NCBI RefSeq assembly: GCF_009602465.1
Contig: NZ_WBKP01000006.1
Location: forward strand, 55,321 to 119,320
DNA: 64,000 nucleotides
Origin: Cumulibacter manganitolerans
GTDB taxonomy: Bacteria; Actinomycetota; Actinomycetes; Mycobacteriales; Antricoccaceae
Reading direction: 5' to 3'
Shown here: positions 1-8,869 of the stretch, piece by piece
Position numbering within the stretch: the stretch's first letter is position 1
Layout: every line of letters begins with the position of its first letter
The notes under the pieces: generated by a model
Told to the model about the DNA's origin: nothing
The model's input: the letters and a program-made list of their open reading frames with translations, nothing else
Databases searched by the model: none
Translations under genes and position numbers: made by a program

Positions 1-1032
1 GATACGGTTGCCGACGACGAGCGGGTAGTTCCGGCGGATCGCCTGCCCGAAATTGCCGGACGCCGCGAGCTGCTGGTGCATCCCGCCGTCGAGGACCAGG
101 TAGCTGCGGCCCCGCGACTGCTTGCGGTCGACGACCTGGCTGACGTAGACGCCGCACTCGCCGACGAGGTACCGGCCGAGCTCGATCACCGGCGTCGCCT
201 CCGGGAACCGCTCGGCGATCGGGCCGGTCACCAGCTCGCCCAGCGGTCCGCTCACCGCCGCGAGGTCGAGGGGCCGGTCGCGCTCGGTGTACGGGATCCC
301 GAACCCGCCCCCCAGGTTCAGGTAGCGCGCCGGCGCGGACAGTCCCTCAGCGAGACCCGCCACCAGGTCGACGGTGCGCCGCTGCGCCTCCGCGATGACG
401 TCCGCGTTCAGGTTCTGCGAACCGGCGAACACATGGAAGCCGAGCACCTCGACGTCCATCGCGGCGGCCTCACGCAGCAGCGCCGGCACGTCCTCGGCGT
501 CGATGCCGAACTGCTGAGGACCGCCACCCATCCGCATGCCCGATCCCTTCACGGCGAAGTCCGGGTTGACGCGGATCGCCGTCACAGGGGTGATGCCGAG
601 CTCCTCGCCGGCGCGGACGGCGCCGCCGAGCTGCGTCGGGGACTCGACCTCAATGATGATGCCGGCCGCCACCGCCTGCCGGATCTCGGCCGGCGTCTTG
701 CCCGGGCCCGCGAAGCTGACCCGGTTCGGCCGGAGGCCGGCATCGAGCGCGACGTGCATCTCCCCCGCCGACGCGACGTCGACGCGGTCGACTCGCGAGG
801 CGAGGTGCCCCACCAGCGCGGGCATCGGGTTCGCCTTCATCGCGTAGCTGAGCTCGAGACGCTGCGGCAGCGCGGCGCGCAGCTCGGCGACCCGATCGTC
901 GAGCAGCCGCCGGTCGTAGGCGAAGAACGGCGTCGACCCGACCCGCGCGGCCAGCCGGGTCAGCGAGACGCCGCCGACGCAGAGCTCACCGCCACGGGCA
1001 CCGAACCGGGCGACGTGCTCGTGCGGACTCAT
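1..1032 (-). CDS. type III PLP-dependent decarboxylase (ODC/DAPDC fold), partial
   Basis: This gene runs off the left edge; 344 residues are visible from an ATG at 1032. It should decarboxylate an amino acid (ornithine, lysine or diaminopimelate type) in the cytoplasm. Seen: the PLP lysine in YAMKANP (Lys66), the GFHVFAGSQ strand near residue 200 and the phosphate-binding GGGFGIPY loop near residue 248. The C-terminal substrate Cys region lies outside the window. Its start overlaps the stop of the upstream AMP-ligase gene by 4 bases (ATGA), so the two are co-translated. From memory, the pairing resembles the 'exosortase A system-associated' decarboxylase/ligase pair of polysaccharide loci; no exosortase is visible here. 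Substrate is not determinable from sequence. Confidence 0.85.
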   Translation of the reverse strand, partial: MSPHEHVARFGARGGELCVGGVSLTRLAARVGSTPFFAYDRRLLDDRVAELRAALPQRLELSYAMKANPMPALVGHLASRVDRVDVASAGEMHVALDAGLRPNRVSFAGPGKTPAEIRQAVAAGIIIEVESPTQLGGAVRAGEELGITPVTAIRVNPDFAVKGSGMRMGGGPQQFGIDAEDVPALLREAAAMDVEVLGFHVFAGSQNLNADVIAEAQRRTVDLVAGLAEGLSAPARYLNLGGGFGIPYTERDRPLDLAAVSGPLGELVTGPIAERFPEATPVIELGRYLVGECGVYVSQVVDRKQSRGRSYLVLDGGMHQQLAASGNFGQAIRRNYPLVVGNRI

Positions 1033-2576
1033 GACGTCACCTCCGACTTGATCAGCGCACGGTCGAACTTGCCGTTCGGTGAGCGTGGCAGATCACCGCG
1101 GACCTCGACCCGCGAGGGCACCATGTACAGCGGCAGCTGCTTGCGCATCGCGGTGATCACCGCGTCGGTCTCCAGACCAGCGCCGGCCGCGGCGACGACG
1201 AGCACGATCCGCTGGCCGAGCACCGCGTCGTCGACGCCGACCGCGACGGCGTCCCGAACCAGACCGGTCGCGTACGCGGCCTCCTCCACCTCGGTGGGGC
1301 TGACCCGGTAGCCGGAGGTCTTGATCATGTCGTCGGTGCGCCCGACGAAGTACAAGAAGCCCTCGGCGTCCTTGACCACGGTGTCGCCGGACCACACCGC
1401 CAGCTCGGGCGTGCGCCAGTCCTCGCCCGCGCGCGGGATCGCGCGGTACCGCTCCGCGGTGCGCACCGGGTCGTTCCAGTAGCCGAGCGCGACCAGCGGC
1501 CCGCGGTGCACGAGCTCGCCGTGCTCGCCCGCGTCGCACTCGGTGCCGTCGGGACGCATCACCAGGATCTCCGCGTTGGGGATCGCCTTGCCGATCGAGT
1601 CGGGCCGGCGGTCGACCTCGCAAGGATCGAGGTAGGTCGAGCGGAACGCCTCGGTCAGCCCGTACATCAGGTACGGCGCCGCCTCGGTGAAGATGCCCCG
1701 GAGCCGGTCGAGGGCGGTGCGCGGCATCCGGCCGCCGGTGTTCGCGAAGTACCGCAGCCGGGCCGCGACCTCGGGCGGCCAGGGCGCATCGAGGATCTGC
1801 AACCACAGCGGCGGCACGCAGGTGAGGCCGGTGACGCCGTGCTTCGCGCACAGCTTCGGGACCTCGCGGGGCAGCAGGTAGTTCATCAGCACGCAGTGCG
1901 CGCCGACGGCGAACGCGGTGGTGACCTGGCTCAGCCCGGCGTCGAAGCTGAGCGGCAGCACGCTGAGGATGACGTCGTCCGCGGTGTTGCGCAGGTAGCT
2001 GCTGACGCTCTCGGCACCGACGATCAGGTTGCGGTGGCTGAGCACCACGCCCTTGGGCTTTCCCGTGCTGCCGGAGGTGTACAGGATGGCGACGGGGTCG
2101 AGGTCGACGCGTGCCAGCGGGACCGCGAACGGCGACCCGTGATCGGCCCACGCGTCGGTCACCACCGCGAGCTCGGCGGGTGGCTCACCGACGACGACGA
2201 CCCGCTCGATCGCCGATCCGGCGAGCGCGTCGGCGAGCTGCGCGAGCCGGTCCGGCGACGTGATCAGCACACGCGCGCCGCAGTCGGCGAGGATGTGACC
2301 GACCTGCGGGGCCTTCAGCACGTGGTTGATCGGCACGAACAGCGCGCCCGCCAGCGAGGCGGCGAACATCGCCGTCACCGTCTCGATCCGCTTCTCCAGG
2401 TAGATCGCCACCCGGTCGCCGCGGCGTACGCCGCAGCCGACCAGCTGGCAGGCGGCGCCCTGCACGGCGTCCCACAGCTCGCCGTAGGTGACGGTGTCCG
2501 CCTTGTAGGTCAGCGCCGGAGCGTCCGGCGTTCGCGCGGCGGCGCCGGAGACGAGGTCGTGCAACGCGGCGCGCAT
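1029..2576 (-). CDS. AMP-forming acyl-CoA/acyl-ACP ligase of the glycan locus
   Basis: A 515-residue ANL-superfamily enzyme that activates a carboxylic acid as an acyl-adenylate and transfers it to CoA or a carrier protein. Seen: the P-loop YTSGSTGKPKG near residue 160, the A5-type YGLTEAFRST stretch, the WSGDTVVKD hinge region and the C-terminal catalytic lysine in RSPNGKFDRAL. I chose ATG 2576 rather than the longer in-frame ATG at 2672: it forms an ATGA overlap with the glycosyltransferase stop, and the family N-terminus (LHDLVSGAAARTPDAPAL) begins right after it. It is coupled to the PLP decarboxylase on its 3' side, so the pair probably supplies an acyl or amine decoration for the glycan. 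Substrate unknown. Confidence 0.9.
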   Translation of the reverse strand: MRAALHDLVSGAAARTPDAPALTYKADTVTYGELWDAVQGAACQLVGCGVRRGDRVAIYLEKRIETVTAMFAASLAGALFVPINHVLKAPQVGHILADCGARVLITSPDRLAQLADALAGSAIERVVVVGEPPAELAVVTDAWADHGSPFAVPLARVDLDPVAILYTSGSTGKPKGVVLSHRNLIVGAESVSSYLRNTADDVILSVLPLSFDAGLSQVTTAFAVGAHCVLMNYLLPREVPKLCAKHGVTGLTCVPPLWLQILDAPWPPEVAARLRYFANTGGRMPRTALDRLRGIFTEAAPYLMYGLTEAFRSTYLDPCEVDRRPDSIGKAIPNAEILVMRPDGTECDAGEHGELVHRGPLVALGYWNDPVRTAERYRAIPRAGEDWRTPELAVWSGDTVVKDAEGFLYFVGRTDDMIKTSGYRVSPTEVEEAAYATGLVRDAVAVGVDDAVLGQRIVLVVAAAGAGLETDAVITAMRKQLPLYMVPSRVEVRGDLPRSPNGKFDRALIKSEVTS

Positions 2577-3919
2577 CAGCGGGCCCTCCGCGCGAGGATG
2601 AACCGGGACAGCTCGGCCTCGTCGGTCAGGTCGACGTACCTGCGGCCCTCCGGGTCGCTCGTCGCGCCGCACCCGTCCTCGGGCACGGCAGGGCCCGGCC
2701 GGCTGAACCCGGTCACGTCGTCCAGCACGGACACGTATGCCTCGGCCTGCGGACGCCAGTCGAGGGAGCCCGCGACACGCTCGCGAGCCTTCAGGCCCAT
2801 CTCGACCCGCAGCTGCGGGTCGTCGATCAGCCGCTCGACCTCATCGGCGAACGCCCCGATGTCACCGGAGGGCACGTAGCGCACCGTGTCGGCGCCCGAG
2901 ACCCGAGTCTCGTCGAGGTCGAACGACACGGACGGCAGGGCGTAGCACATGTACTCCATCGTCTTGTTCATCGTCGACAGGTCGTTCAGCGGGGTCTTCA
3001 GATCGGGGCACACGCCGATGTCCGCCCGGCTGAGGTACTCCGCGATGCCGGTCCGGTCGACCCGTCCGGTGAACGTGACGTGGCCGTCGAGGCCGAGCTC
3101 CGTGCACTGCTTCTTGAGGTCCTCCAGGCAGTCGCCGAAGCCCAGGAGGGTGGCGTGCACCGTCGTGCGGCCGCGGCGATGGACCAGCTCGTCCATCACC
3201 AGAAGCACCTGGTCGACACCGTCCTGCGGCCCCATGATGCCGAGGTACACCAGCTCGGTCGCGTCGGTCGCGCGCGGGTGCTGGGGGTAGATCGGCCGCA
3301 TCTTGCGGGTGTCCGGCCCGCTGCGGACGACCGTCACGTGGCCGGGGCGGCGTCCGCCGCGCCGCACGGCGATCGCCTTGTAGGACTCGTTCGTGGAGAT
3401 GATCCGGTCGGCGGTGCGGAAGGTGCGCCGCTCGAGCCACTTCAGACCGGCATACTGCAGCCTTTTGCCGCGGCCCTGCGGCCGGCCGAAGCGCGAGATG
3501 AACAGCTCGGGGTTGAGGTCGTGGTGGTCGAAGACGAAGCGCACCCCGCGCGGCTGCCACAGCCGCGCGAGCAGCCAGAACGTGTCCGGTGGGTTGCACG
3601 CCTGGATCACGTCGAACCGGGCACGGCGCCACACCTTCAGCGACAGCACCGCGGTACGCACCCAGCTGTACGCGAACTCCCAGGCGAACCCGAGGATGCC
3701 CTCGGCCTCGGGGGCCGGCGCGTACTTGTAGATGTCGATGCCGTCGATCGTCTGGAATCCCGGATCACCGGGTCCCTTCGGGCAGATGACGCTGACCCGG
3801 TAGCCGCGGGCGGTCAGCGCGTTGCACTCGAGCCAGACGCGCCGGTCCAGCGGCACCGGCAGGTTCTGGACGATGATCAGGACGTGCGGTCCGGTCCTGG
3901 TGGGGGGTACGTCGTTCAC
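2576..3919 (-). CDS. glycosyltransferase family 4 (WbuB-like)
   Basis: A 447-residue GT-B glycosyltransferase. The N-terminal acceptor domain starts with VLIIVQNLPVPLDRRVW and carries DHHDLNPELF near residue 150. The donor domain has LVYLGIMGPQDGVD near residue 230, and EYLSRADIGVCPD and NKTMEYMCYALPSVSFD near residues 300-340, the GT4 E-x7-E-like nucleotide-sugar region. It starts at GTG 3919, sharing GTGA with the stop of the double glycosyltransferase upstream. It should add a sugar from an NDP donor to the lipid-linked or growing glycan on the cytoplasmic face. Donor and acceptor cannot be predicted. Confidence 0.9.
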   Translation of the reverse strand: MNDVPPTRTGPHVLIIVQNLPVPLDRRVWLECNALTARGYRVSVICPKGPGDPGFQTIDGIDIYKYAPAPEAEGILGFAWEFAYSWVRTAVLSLKVWRRARFDVIQACNPPDTFWLLARLWQPRGVRFVFDHHDLNPELFISRFGRPQGRGKRLQYAGLKWLERRTFRTADRIISTNESYKAIAVRRGGRRPGHVTVVRSGPDTRKMRPIYPQHPRATDATELVYLGIMGPQDGVDQVLLVMDELVHRRGRTTVHATLLGFGDCLEDLKKQCTELGLDGHVTFTGRVDRTGIAEYLSRADIGVCPDLKTPLNDLSTMNKTMEYMCYALPSVSFDLDETRVSGADTVRYVPSGDIGAFADEVERLIDDPQLRVEMGLKARERVAGSLDWRPQAEAYVSVLDDVTGFSRPGPAVPEDGCGATSDPEGRRYVDLTDEAELSRFILARRAR

Positions 3920-6303
3920 GGGGTTCCTTCCTCATCGAGCCAGGCGAGAAGCTGATCGGCGCGCGCGTCCCAGCCGTCCCCGGCGACCGACTGAGCGATG
4001 GCGCCGCCATCACGCGGGGCGCCGAGGAGCCGGCTGACGGCGCGGCCGAACTCCTCCGGGGTGCCGGCCGGACGGACGAAGCGAGGGTCCAGCCCACGGG
4101 TCGGCGCTACGTCGGTCGTCACGACCGGCAGCCCGGCCGCCAGGTACTCGAGCGTCTTCAGTGGGTAGCTGCGCCGGTTGAACATCGAGTCGGCGTACGG
4201 CGTGAGGCCCACCGAGATCGCCCGCAGGAACGACGGGAGCTCGCTGCGCGGCCGCTGATCGACCCAGTGCACGCCCGGCGCGGCGGCGAGCCGGTCGAAG
4301 GCGGCGTTCTCGCCATCCGTGACGAACCACCGCGGCCCGACCAGCAGCAGGTCGATGCCGAGGCGGTGCACCGCCTCGAGATACGTCAGGTCGGTCCGGG
4401 AGTTGAACTGCCCCACGACACCGGCCACGGGGCCGCACAACGGGATCTCCGCCGGGGTGACGGCGGCGATATCGGCGAACCGATCGAGCTCCGCGGCGTT
4501 GGGCAACCACCGCGGGCTGCTGGGACCGCGCTGCAGATGCCGGGCGAGCTCGGGCGTCACCGCGAGCACCAGATCCGCCGACCGCAGGTTGCGTTCGCGG
4601 GCTGCGCTCAGGTAGGCCCGGCTCACGCCCCACATCGGGGCGGCCTCGGCGAAGTCGTCCGTGGCGTAGTACACCCGCGTACCGGGAAGATCCTGCAGGA
4701 CGTCCAGCATCGGGGCGGACGTCGAGGCGATGACGGCCCGTGGCCGCAGGTCGTGCGCCCGCAGGTAGTCGCGCGCGACCTCCGCGCGACGTCGGCTGGC
4801 GATCTCGCGCAACCCGGGCCGCTGGACGCCGGCGGCGACCGGTGCTCGCAACCGCACGATGCCCGGGTGCGGGTGGCTCACGAGCGGGATGACCCGGTCG
4901 CGGCGCCGCACGACCGAGTGCGGGGTGTCGACCCACACCACGTCGGCGTGCTCGGCAAGCGCCGTCGCCAGATGCCGGTCCGTGCCGGCGATGGTGTCCC
5001 AGCCGACTCCGGGGAAGTACAGGATTGGGCCGCGTCGGTCGCCGGCGCGCCGTCCGCCGCGAGCCGTCCGGGCTCGCGCCGCGACCGGGTCGGCGTTGAA
5101 GTCGTCGGCGCGTCCGGTACCCCGGAGCCGGGCGACCCGCTGACCGACGTAGTAGCTGCCCAGCTGGGTGACCGACCGGGCGGCGTCGAGCGGACGGCGC
5201 CGGGCCGCCGCCCGTCCCGCGACGGCGTCGCGGTAGACGGTGATCTGGCGACCCGCTGCGGTCTCCAGCGAGAAGTCCCGGACCACGTCCAGCCCGAATC
5301 CGCCGAGGTCGGACCGGCGTGCGCGGTCGGTGAGCAGCGGCGCCAGCTCCCGCTCGAGGGCTGCCGGGCCGCTCTCCGCGCCGTCGCCGACGCCGTACCA
5401 GCCCTGCCAGCGGAACTCGTCGGCGCTGTCGGGGGTGAGCGTTCGGAAGTAGCCGCGCTCCCCCTGCACGACGAGCGGCTTGCCGAAGGCCAGGGAACGC
5501 AACGCCGACCCGCCCATCCCGAGCATGACGTCGGCGGCGTCGTACGCCGGCCGTGGATCCGCGAGCTCTCCGGTGAGGAACACGCTCGGTGTCCCGATGC
5601 GCCGGTTCGCCTCCTCCGCCGCCTGCTCGATCTGCGTCCGCGCCTTGCCGTCTCCCACGATCAGCAGCTGGAACGGAGCCGTCGCAGCCATCCGGGCGGC
5701 CGTCTCGATGGCGGTGAGGATCCCCTCGGCCTTCAGGTCCGGTACCAGCCGGCTCACGCTGGCCACCACGGGCCGGTCGTCCAGACCCAGCTCGGCACGC
5801 AGCTGCGCGGCCGCCTCCCCGGTGACGTGCGGCGCGTTGTGCCGCAGATCGACCGGCGGCTCGATCAGGTTCACGTTCAGCCGGCCGCCGGCCTGCTCGG
5901 CCGCGCTGATCTGCGCAGTGCCGACCACCAACGGCAGCCGCCGCGGCAGGAAGGGCGCCACCGCCATCGACATGACCGTGCAGACCGCGGCCACCTCGGG
6001 CGCCCACTCGGCCGCGAGAGCGGCCTCCATGCCGGGCGGCCACTCGTAGCCGTGGAGGACGTCGATACCCCGCTCGTGCACCAGGTCCCGCAGCGTGCGG
6101 GCGACGCGCGGCGAGGGCCGTCGTCCCGGGTCCGGCGACTCGATGAACTCCAGGCCGAGCTCGTCGATCCGCGCGCACAGGCTGCCCCGCCGCCCGAATA
6201 CCACGCACTCGTGCCCCTGGCGGCTCACCTCGGCAGCCAGCTCGATGGCGTTGATCTGGCTGCCGCCCATGTCGAGGTCGTGCGGGTACACGAGGATCTT
6301 CAC
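3916..6303 (-). CDS. two-domain (tandem) glycosyltransferase
   Basis: A 795-residue protein holding two GT-B glycosyltransferase modules. Module 1 (about 1-370) begins KILVYPHDLDMGGSQINAIE and has a donor-site region VASVSRLVPDLKAEG and LGMGGSALRSLAFGKPLVV. A basic, Arg/Ala-rich linker (about 370-430) follows. Module 2 (about 435-795) starts ILYFPGVGWDTIAGTDRHLA and contains VVGQFNSRTDLTYLEAV and YPLKTLEYLAAGLPVVTTD. GTG 6303 forms a GTGA overlap with the flippase stop; the longer open frame to 6843 only overlaps the flippase coding frame. A fusion suggests two consecutive transfer steps made by one polypeptide. No transmembrane segment is evident. Confidence 0.88.
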   Translation of the reverse strand: MKILVYPHDLDMGGSQINAIELAAEVSRQGHECVVFGRRGSLCARIDELGLEFIESPDPGRRPSPRVARTLRDLVHERGIDVLHGYEWPPGMEAALAAEWAPEVAAVCTVMSMAVAPFLPRRLPLVVGTAQISAAEQAGGRLNVNLIEPPVDLRHNAPHVTGEAAAQLRAELGLDDRPVVASVSRLVPDLKAEGILTAIETAARMAATAPFQLLIVGDGKARTQIEQAAEEANRRIGTPSVFLTGELADPRPAYDAADVMLGMGGSALRSLAFGKPLVVQGERGYFRTLTPDSADEFRWQGWYGVGDGAESGPAALERELAPLLTDRARRSDLGGFGLDVVRDFSLETAAGRQITVYRDAVAGRAAARRRPLDAARSVTQLGSYYVGQRVARLRGTGRADDFNADPVAARARTARGGRRAGDRRGPILYFPGVGWDTIAGTDRHLATALAEHADVVWVDTPHSVVRRRDRVIPLVSHPHPGIVRLRAPVAAGVQRPGLREIASRRRAEVARDYLRAHDLRPRAVIASTSAPMLDVLQDLPGTRVYYATDDFAEAAPMWGVSRAYLSAARERNLRSADLVLAVTPELARHLQRGPSSPRWLPNAAELDRFADIAAVTPAEIPLCGPVAGVVGQFNSRTDLTYLEAVHRLGIDLLLVGPRWFVTDGENAAFDRLAAAPGVHWVDQRPRSELPSFLRAISVGLTPYADSMFNRRSYPLKTLEYLAAGLPVVTTDVAPTRGLDPRFVRPAGTPEEFGRAVSRLLGAPRDGGAIAQSVAGDGWDARADQLLAWLDEEGTP

Positions 6304-7757
6304 GCGATCCCCCGCCCAGCGGCCGCCGCGCGCAGCAGCCGCAGGTCGTTGCGCTGCCACCACGCAAGAGCGGCGATGATCAGCACCGCGACGAGCCCGG
6401 CGGCCGACGCCGCCACGAACGCGGGCGTGAGCGCCCGCGCGAGCTGCCAGCCGACGAGCCAGGCGACCAGCCCGGCGCCGACCGGCAACAGCACGGCGCA
6501 GAGCACGCGTCCCGGGCGAACGCCGATGCGCTGCAGCCCGAGCACGTACAGCGGTACGACGACGACGACACCCACGAGGAACTGCACGGCGGCGACGGCC
6601 GGGCCACCGCCCTGGCGAACGGCCCACAGCATCAGGGGAAGCGCCACCGCGAACGAGCTGATCTGCACGACCAGCAGGAAACCCGGCTTGCCCTGCACGA
6701 CGACGTAGTCGTACGCCAGCTCGAACCAGATCTTGAGCGCCGCGAAGGCGGCCATCCAGACGAGCACGTGCGCGGCGGGGGCCCATGCGGCGCCGTACAC
6801 GAAGTGGACGACCGGTCCGGCGGCACCGCTGACGGCGAGGCACGCCGGCAACGCTACGCAGGACAGCAGCGTGAGGACTCGGGTGAAGTTCCGGGTCATG
6901 CGCTCCGGCTCGTCCTTCAGCGCCGAGAAGGCCGCGGGGGCGACCGCGCGCAGCGGCAGCGAGAAGATCGAGACCGGCCAGCTCGCGAGGTTGAAGGCCA
7001 GCACATAGAAGCCGAGTGCCTGCGCGCCGGCGACGGCGCCGACGATCATCTGGTCGACGTACCCCGACGCGAAGACGACGATGCTGGAGGCCGCCAGGGG
7101 CATCCCGAAACGAAACAGCCGGCGGGCGATGTCGCGATCCCAGCCGAACCGGTACCCGATCGGCGACCAGTGCACCAGCAGCGCACCGTGCACGAGGCTC
7201 CCCGCCAGCCGGCCGATGGCCAGGCTCATCGCGCCCCAGCCGAGCAGCGCCAGCAGCAGCGACAGACCGGCACCCAGCCAGGTGTTGACCTGGTCGGCGA
7301 TCGTGCGCTGCTTCTGCATGAACTCGCGCTGCATGACCGCCGCGGACGTCGCGACCAGACCGTCGAGCAGGATCGACACGGCCAGCACGCGGATCACCGT
7401 GGTGGCGCGCGGATCGCCCAGGAGAGAGGCGATCCCGGGAGCGGCGAGCATGACGGCGGCGGTGAGCAGGCCGCTGCTGAGGGCCGCCACCGTGTTGACC
7501 GTCGGCGCGATGGTCGCCGGATCGTCACGCCACCGGATGATGGCGAGGCTGACTCCGAGCTCGTTGAAGCTCAGGATCGCCAGCAGGGTCACGGTCGCGA
7601 TCGCGAAGATCCCGAACTCCTCCGGGCCGAGCACGCGGGCGAGGGCGATGCCGATGGTCAAGGTCCCGAGCCGCGCGGCCACGGTATTGCCGAAGCTCCA
7701 CCCGAACGCGCGCGACGCGCGCCGGGTGACGGAATCCTCGGCCGGCTGGACCATCAT
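6300..7757 (-). CDS. Wzx-type polysaccharide flippase (MOP/PST family)
   Basis: A 485-residue integral membrane protein with about 12-14 hydrophobic segments. The first ones cover WSFGNTVAARLGTLTIGIAL and IFAIATVTLLAILSFNELGV, followed by the family-type arginine-bearing turn ALARVLGPEEFG. It resembles oligosaccharide flippases that move undecaprenyl-linked repeat units across the cytoplasmic membrane, which fits its place amid glycosyltransferases and sugar-nucleotide enzymes. ATG 7757 shares ATGA with the aminotransferase stop; a second ATG directly follows at 7754, so the start is uncertain by one residue. Confidence 0.88.
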   Translation of the reverse strand: MMVQPAEDSVTRRASRAFGWSFGNTVAARLGTLTIGIALARVLGPEEFGIFAIATVTLLAILSFNELGVSLAIIRWRDDPATIAPTVNTVAALSSGLLTAAVMLAAPGIASLLGDPRATTVIRVLAVSILLDGLVATSAAVMQREFMQKQRTIADQVNTWLGAGLSLLLALLGWGAMSLAIGRLAGSLVHGALLVHWSPIGYRFGWDRDIARRLFRFGMPLAASSIVVFASGYVDQMIVGAVAGAQALGFYVLAFNLASWPVSIFSLPLRAVAPAAFSALKDEPERMTRNFTRVLTLLSCVALPACLAVSGAAGPVVHFVYGAAWAPAAHVLVWMAAFAALKIWFELAYDYVVVQGKPGFLLVVQISSFAVALPLMLWAVRQGGGPAVAAVQFLVGVVVVVPLYVLGLQRIGVRPGRVLCAVLLPVGAGLVAWLVGWQLARALTPAFVAASAAGLVAVLIIAALAWWQRNDLRLLRAAAAGRGIA

Positions 7758-8866
7758 GCCGACAGGGAGTCTCGCAATGCAGCGCAGACCCGCTCCTGCT
7801 GCTCGGGCCGCAGGTGCGGGAACATCGGCAGCGAGAGGATGCGGTCGGCGGCGGTCTCGGCGACCGGGAACTGTCCTCGGCGGTAGCCGAGCGGCGCGTA
7901 CGCGTCCGTGAGGTGCACCGGGGTCGGGTAGTGCAGCGCGACGCCGATCCCGGCCTCCAGCATCTGCGCCATCACCCGGTCGCGGTTCTCGACGCGCACG
8001 ACGTACAGGTGCCAGACGTCCTGGTTGCCCGGTAGCACCGACGGGAGCCGCACGCCGTCGATGTCGCCGAGCAGCTCGGCGTACCGATCGGCGGCGTCCC
8101 GACGGGCCGCGTTCCACTTGTCCAGGCGGCGCAGCTTCGCCCGCAGCACGGCGGCCTGGACGGCGTCCAGGCGGGCATTCATGCCGATCCGGTCGTGCAC
8201 GTACTTCACCGAGCTGCCGTGCGCCGCGAGGCTGCGGACGACGGCGGCGAGCTCGGGGTCGTCGGTCAGCACCGCACCGCCGTCCCCGGCGGCGCCCAGG
8301 TTCTTGCCCGGGTAGAAGCTGGTCCCGGCGATCGTGCCGAGCGCTCCGGCCCGTCCGTCGACGGACGAGGCGCCCTGGGACTGGGCGGCGTCCTCCACCA
8401 CCGGGATGCCGGCCGCGTCGGCGATCTGCCGGATCCGCTGCATCGGAGCCGTCTGCCCGTACAGGTGCACCGGGGCGATCGCGCGGGTGCGCGCGGTGAT
8501 GGCGGCGGTGATCGCGTCGGGGTCGATCAGCAGGTGCTCGTCGTCCACGTCGACGAGCACAGGCACCGCCCCGATGCGCGAGGCCGCCTCGGCGGTGGCG
8601 ATGAACGTGTTGGCGGGCATGATGACCTCGTCGCCGGGGCCGACTCCCAGCGCGCGGAACGAGAGCTCGAGCGCGTCGGTGCCGTTCGACACCCCGATCA
8701 CGTGCTCGACGCCGATGTAATCGGCGTACTCGGACTCGAACCCGCTCACCTCGGGGCCGCCGACGAATGCGGCGGACGCGAACTGCGCCTGCCACACCGG
8801 AAGCACCTCGTCGGCGATCTCGGCCTGCTGCGAGGCGATGTCGAGAAACGGAACGCTGTTGCTCAC
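7754..8866 (-). CDS. DegT/DnrJ/EryC1/StrS aminotransferase, WbpE/FdtB-like
   Basis: A 370-residue PLP-dependent sugar aminotransferase that converts a 3- or 4-keto NDP-sugar to the amino sugar. Seen: SNGTDALELSFRALGVGPGDE near residue 60, APVHLYGQ near 135, VVEDAAQSQGA near 160 with the PLP-binding Asp, and the Schiff-base lysine in SFYPGKNLGAAGDGGA near 190. From memory, these match WbpE/FdtB-type 3-aminotransferases more closely than the PglE/ArnB type. The start is GTG 8866, three bases beyond the preceding acetyltransferase stop. With the WbpD-like acetyltransferase at 14.5 kb and the UDP-sugar dehydrogenase it could build a 3-acetamido-uronic acid. That pathway assignment is inference. 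Confidence 0.9.
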   Translation of the reverse strand: MSNSVPFLDIASQQAEIADEVLPVWQAQFASAAFVGGPEVSGFESEYADYIGVEHVIGVSNGTDALELSFRALGVGPGDEVIMPANTFIATAEAASRIGAVPVLVDVDDEHLLIDPDAITAAITARTRAIAPVHLYGQTAPMQRIRQIADAAGIPVVEDAAQSQGASSVDGRAGALGTIAGTSFYPGKNLGAAGDGGAVLTDDPELAAVVRSLAAHGSSVKYVHDRIGMNARLDAVQAAVLRAKLRRLDKWNAARRDAADRYAELLGDIDGVRLPSVLPGNQDVWHLYVVRVENRDRVMAQMLEAGIGVALHYPTPVHLTDAYAPLGYRRGQFPVAETAADRILSLPMFPHLRPEQQERVCAALRDSLSA

Positions 8867-8869
8867 GTG

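Noticed and set aside
4267..6708. 813-codon plus-strand frame
   Set aside because: It lies antisense to the double glycosyltransferase and flippase, has Arg/His/Gly-rich composition, no ribosome site and no recognisable domain.
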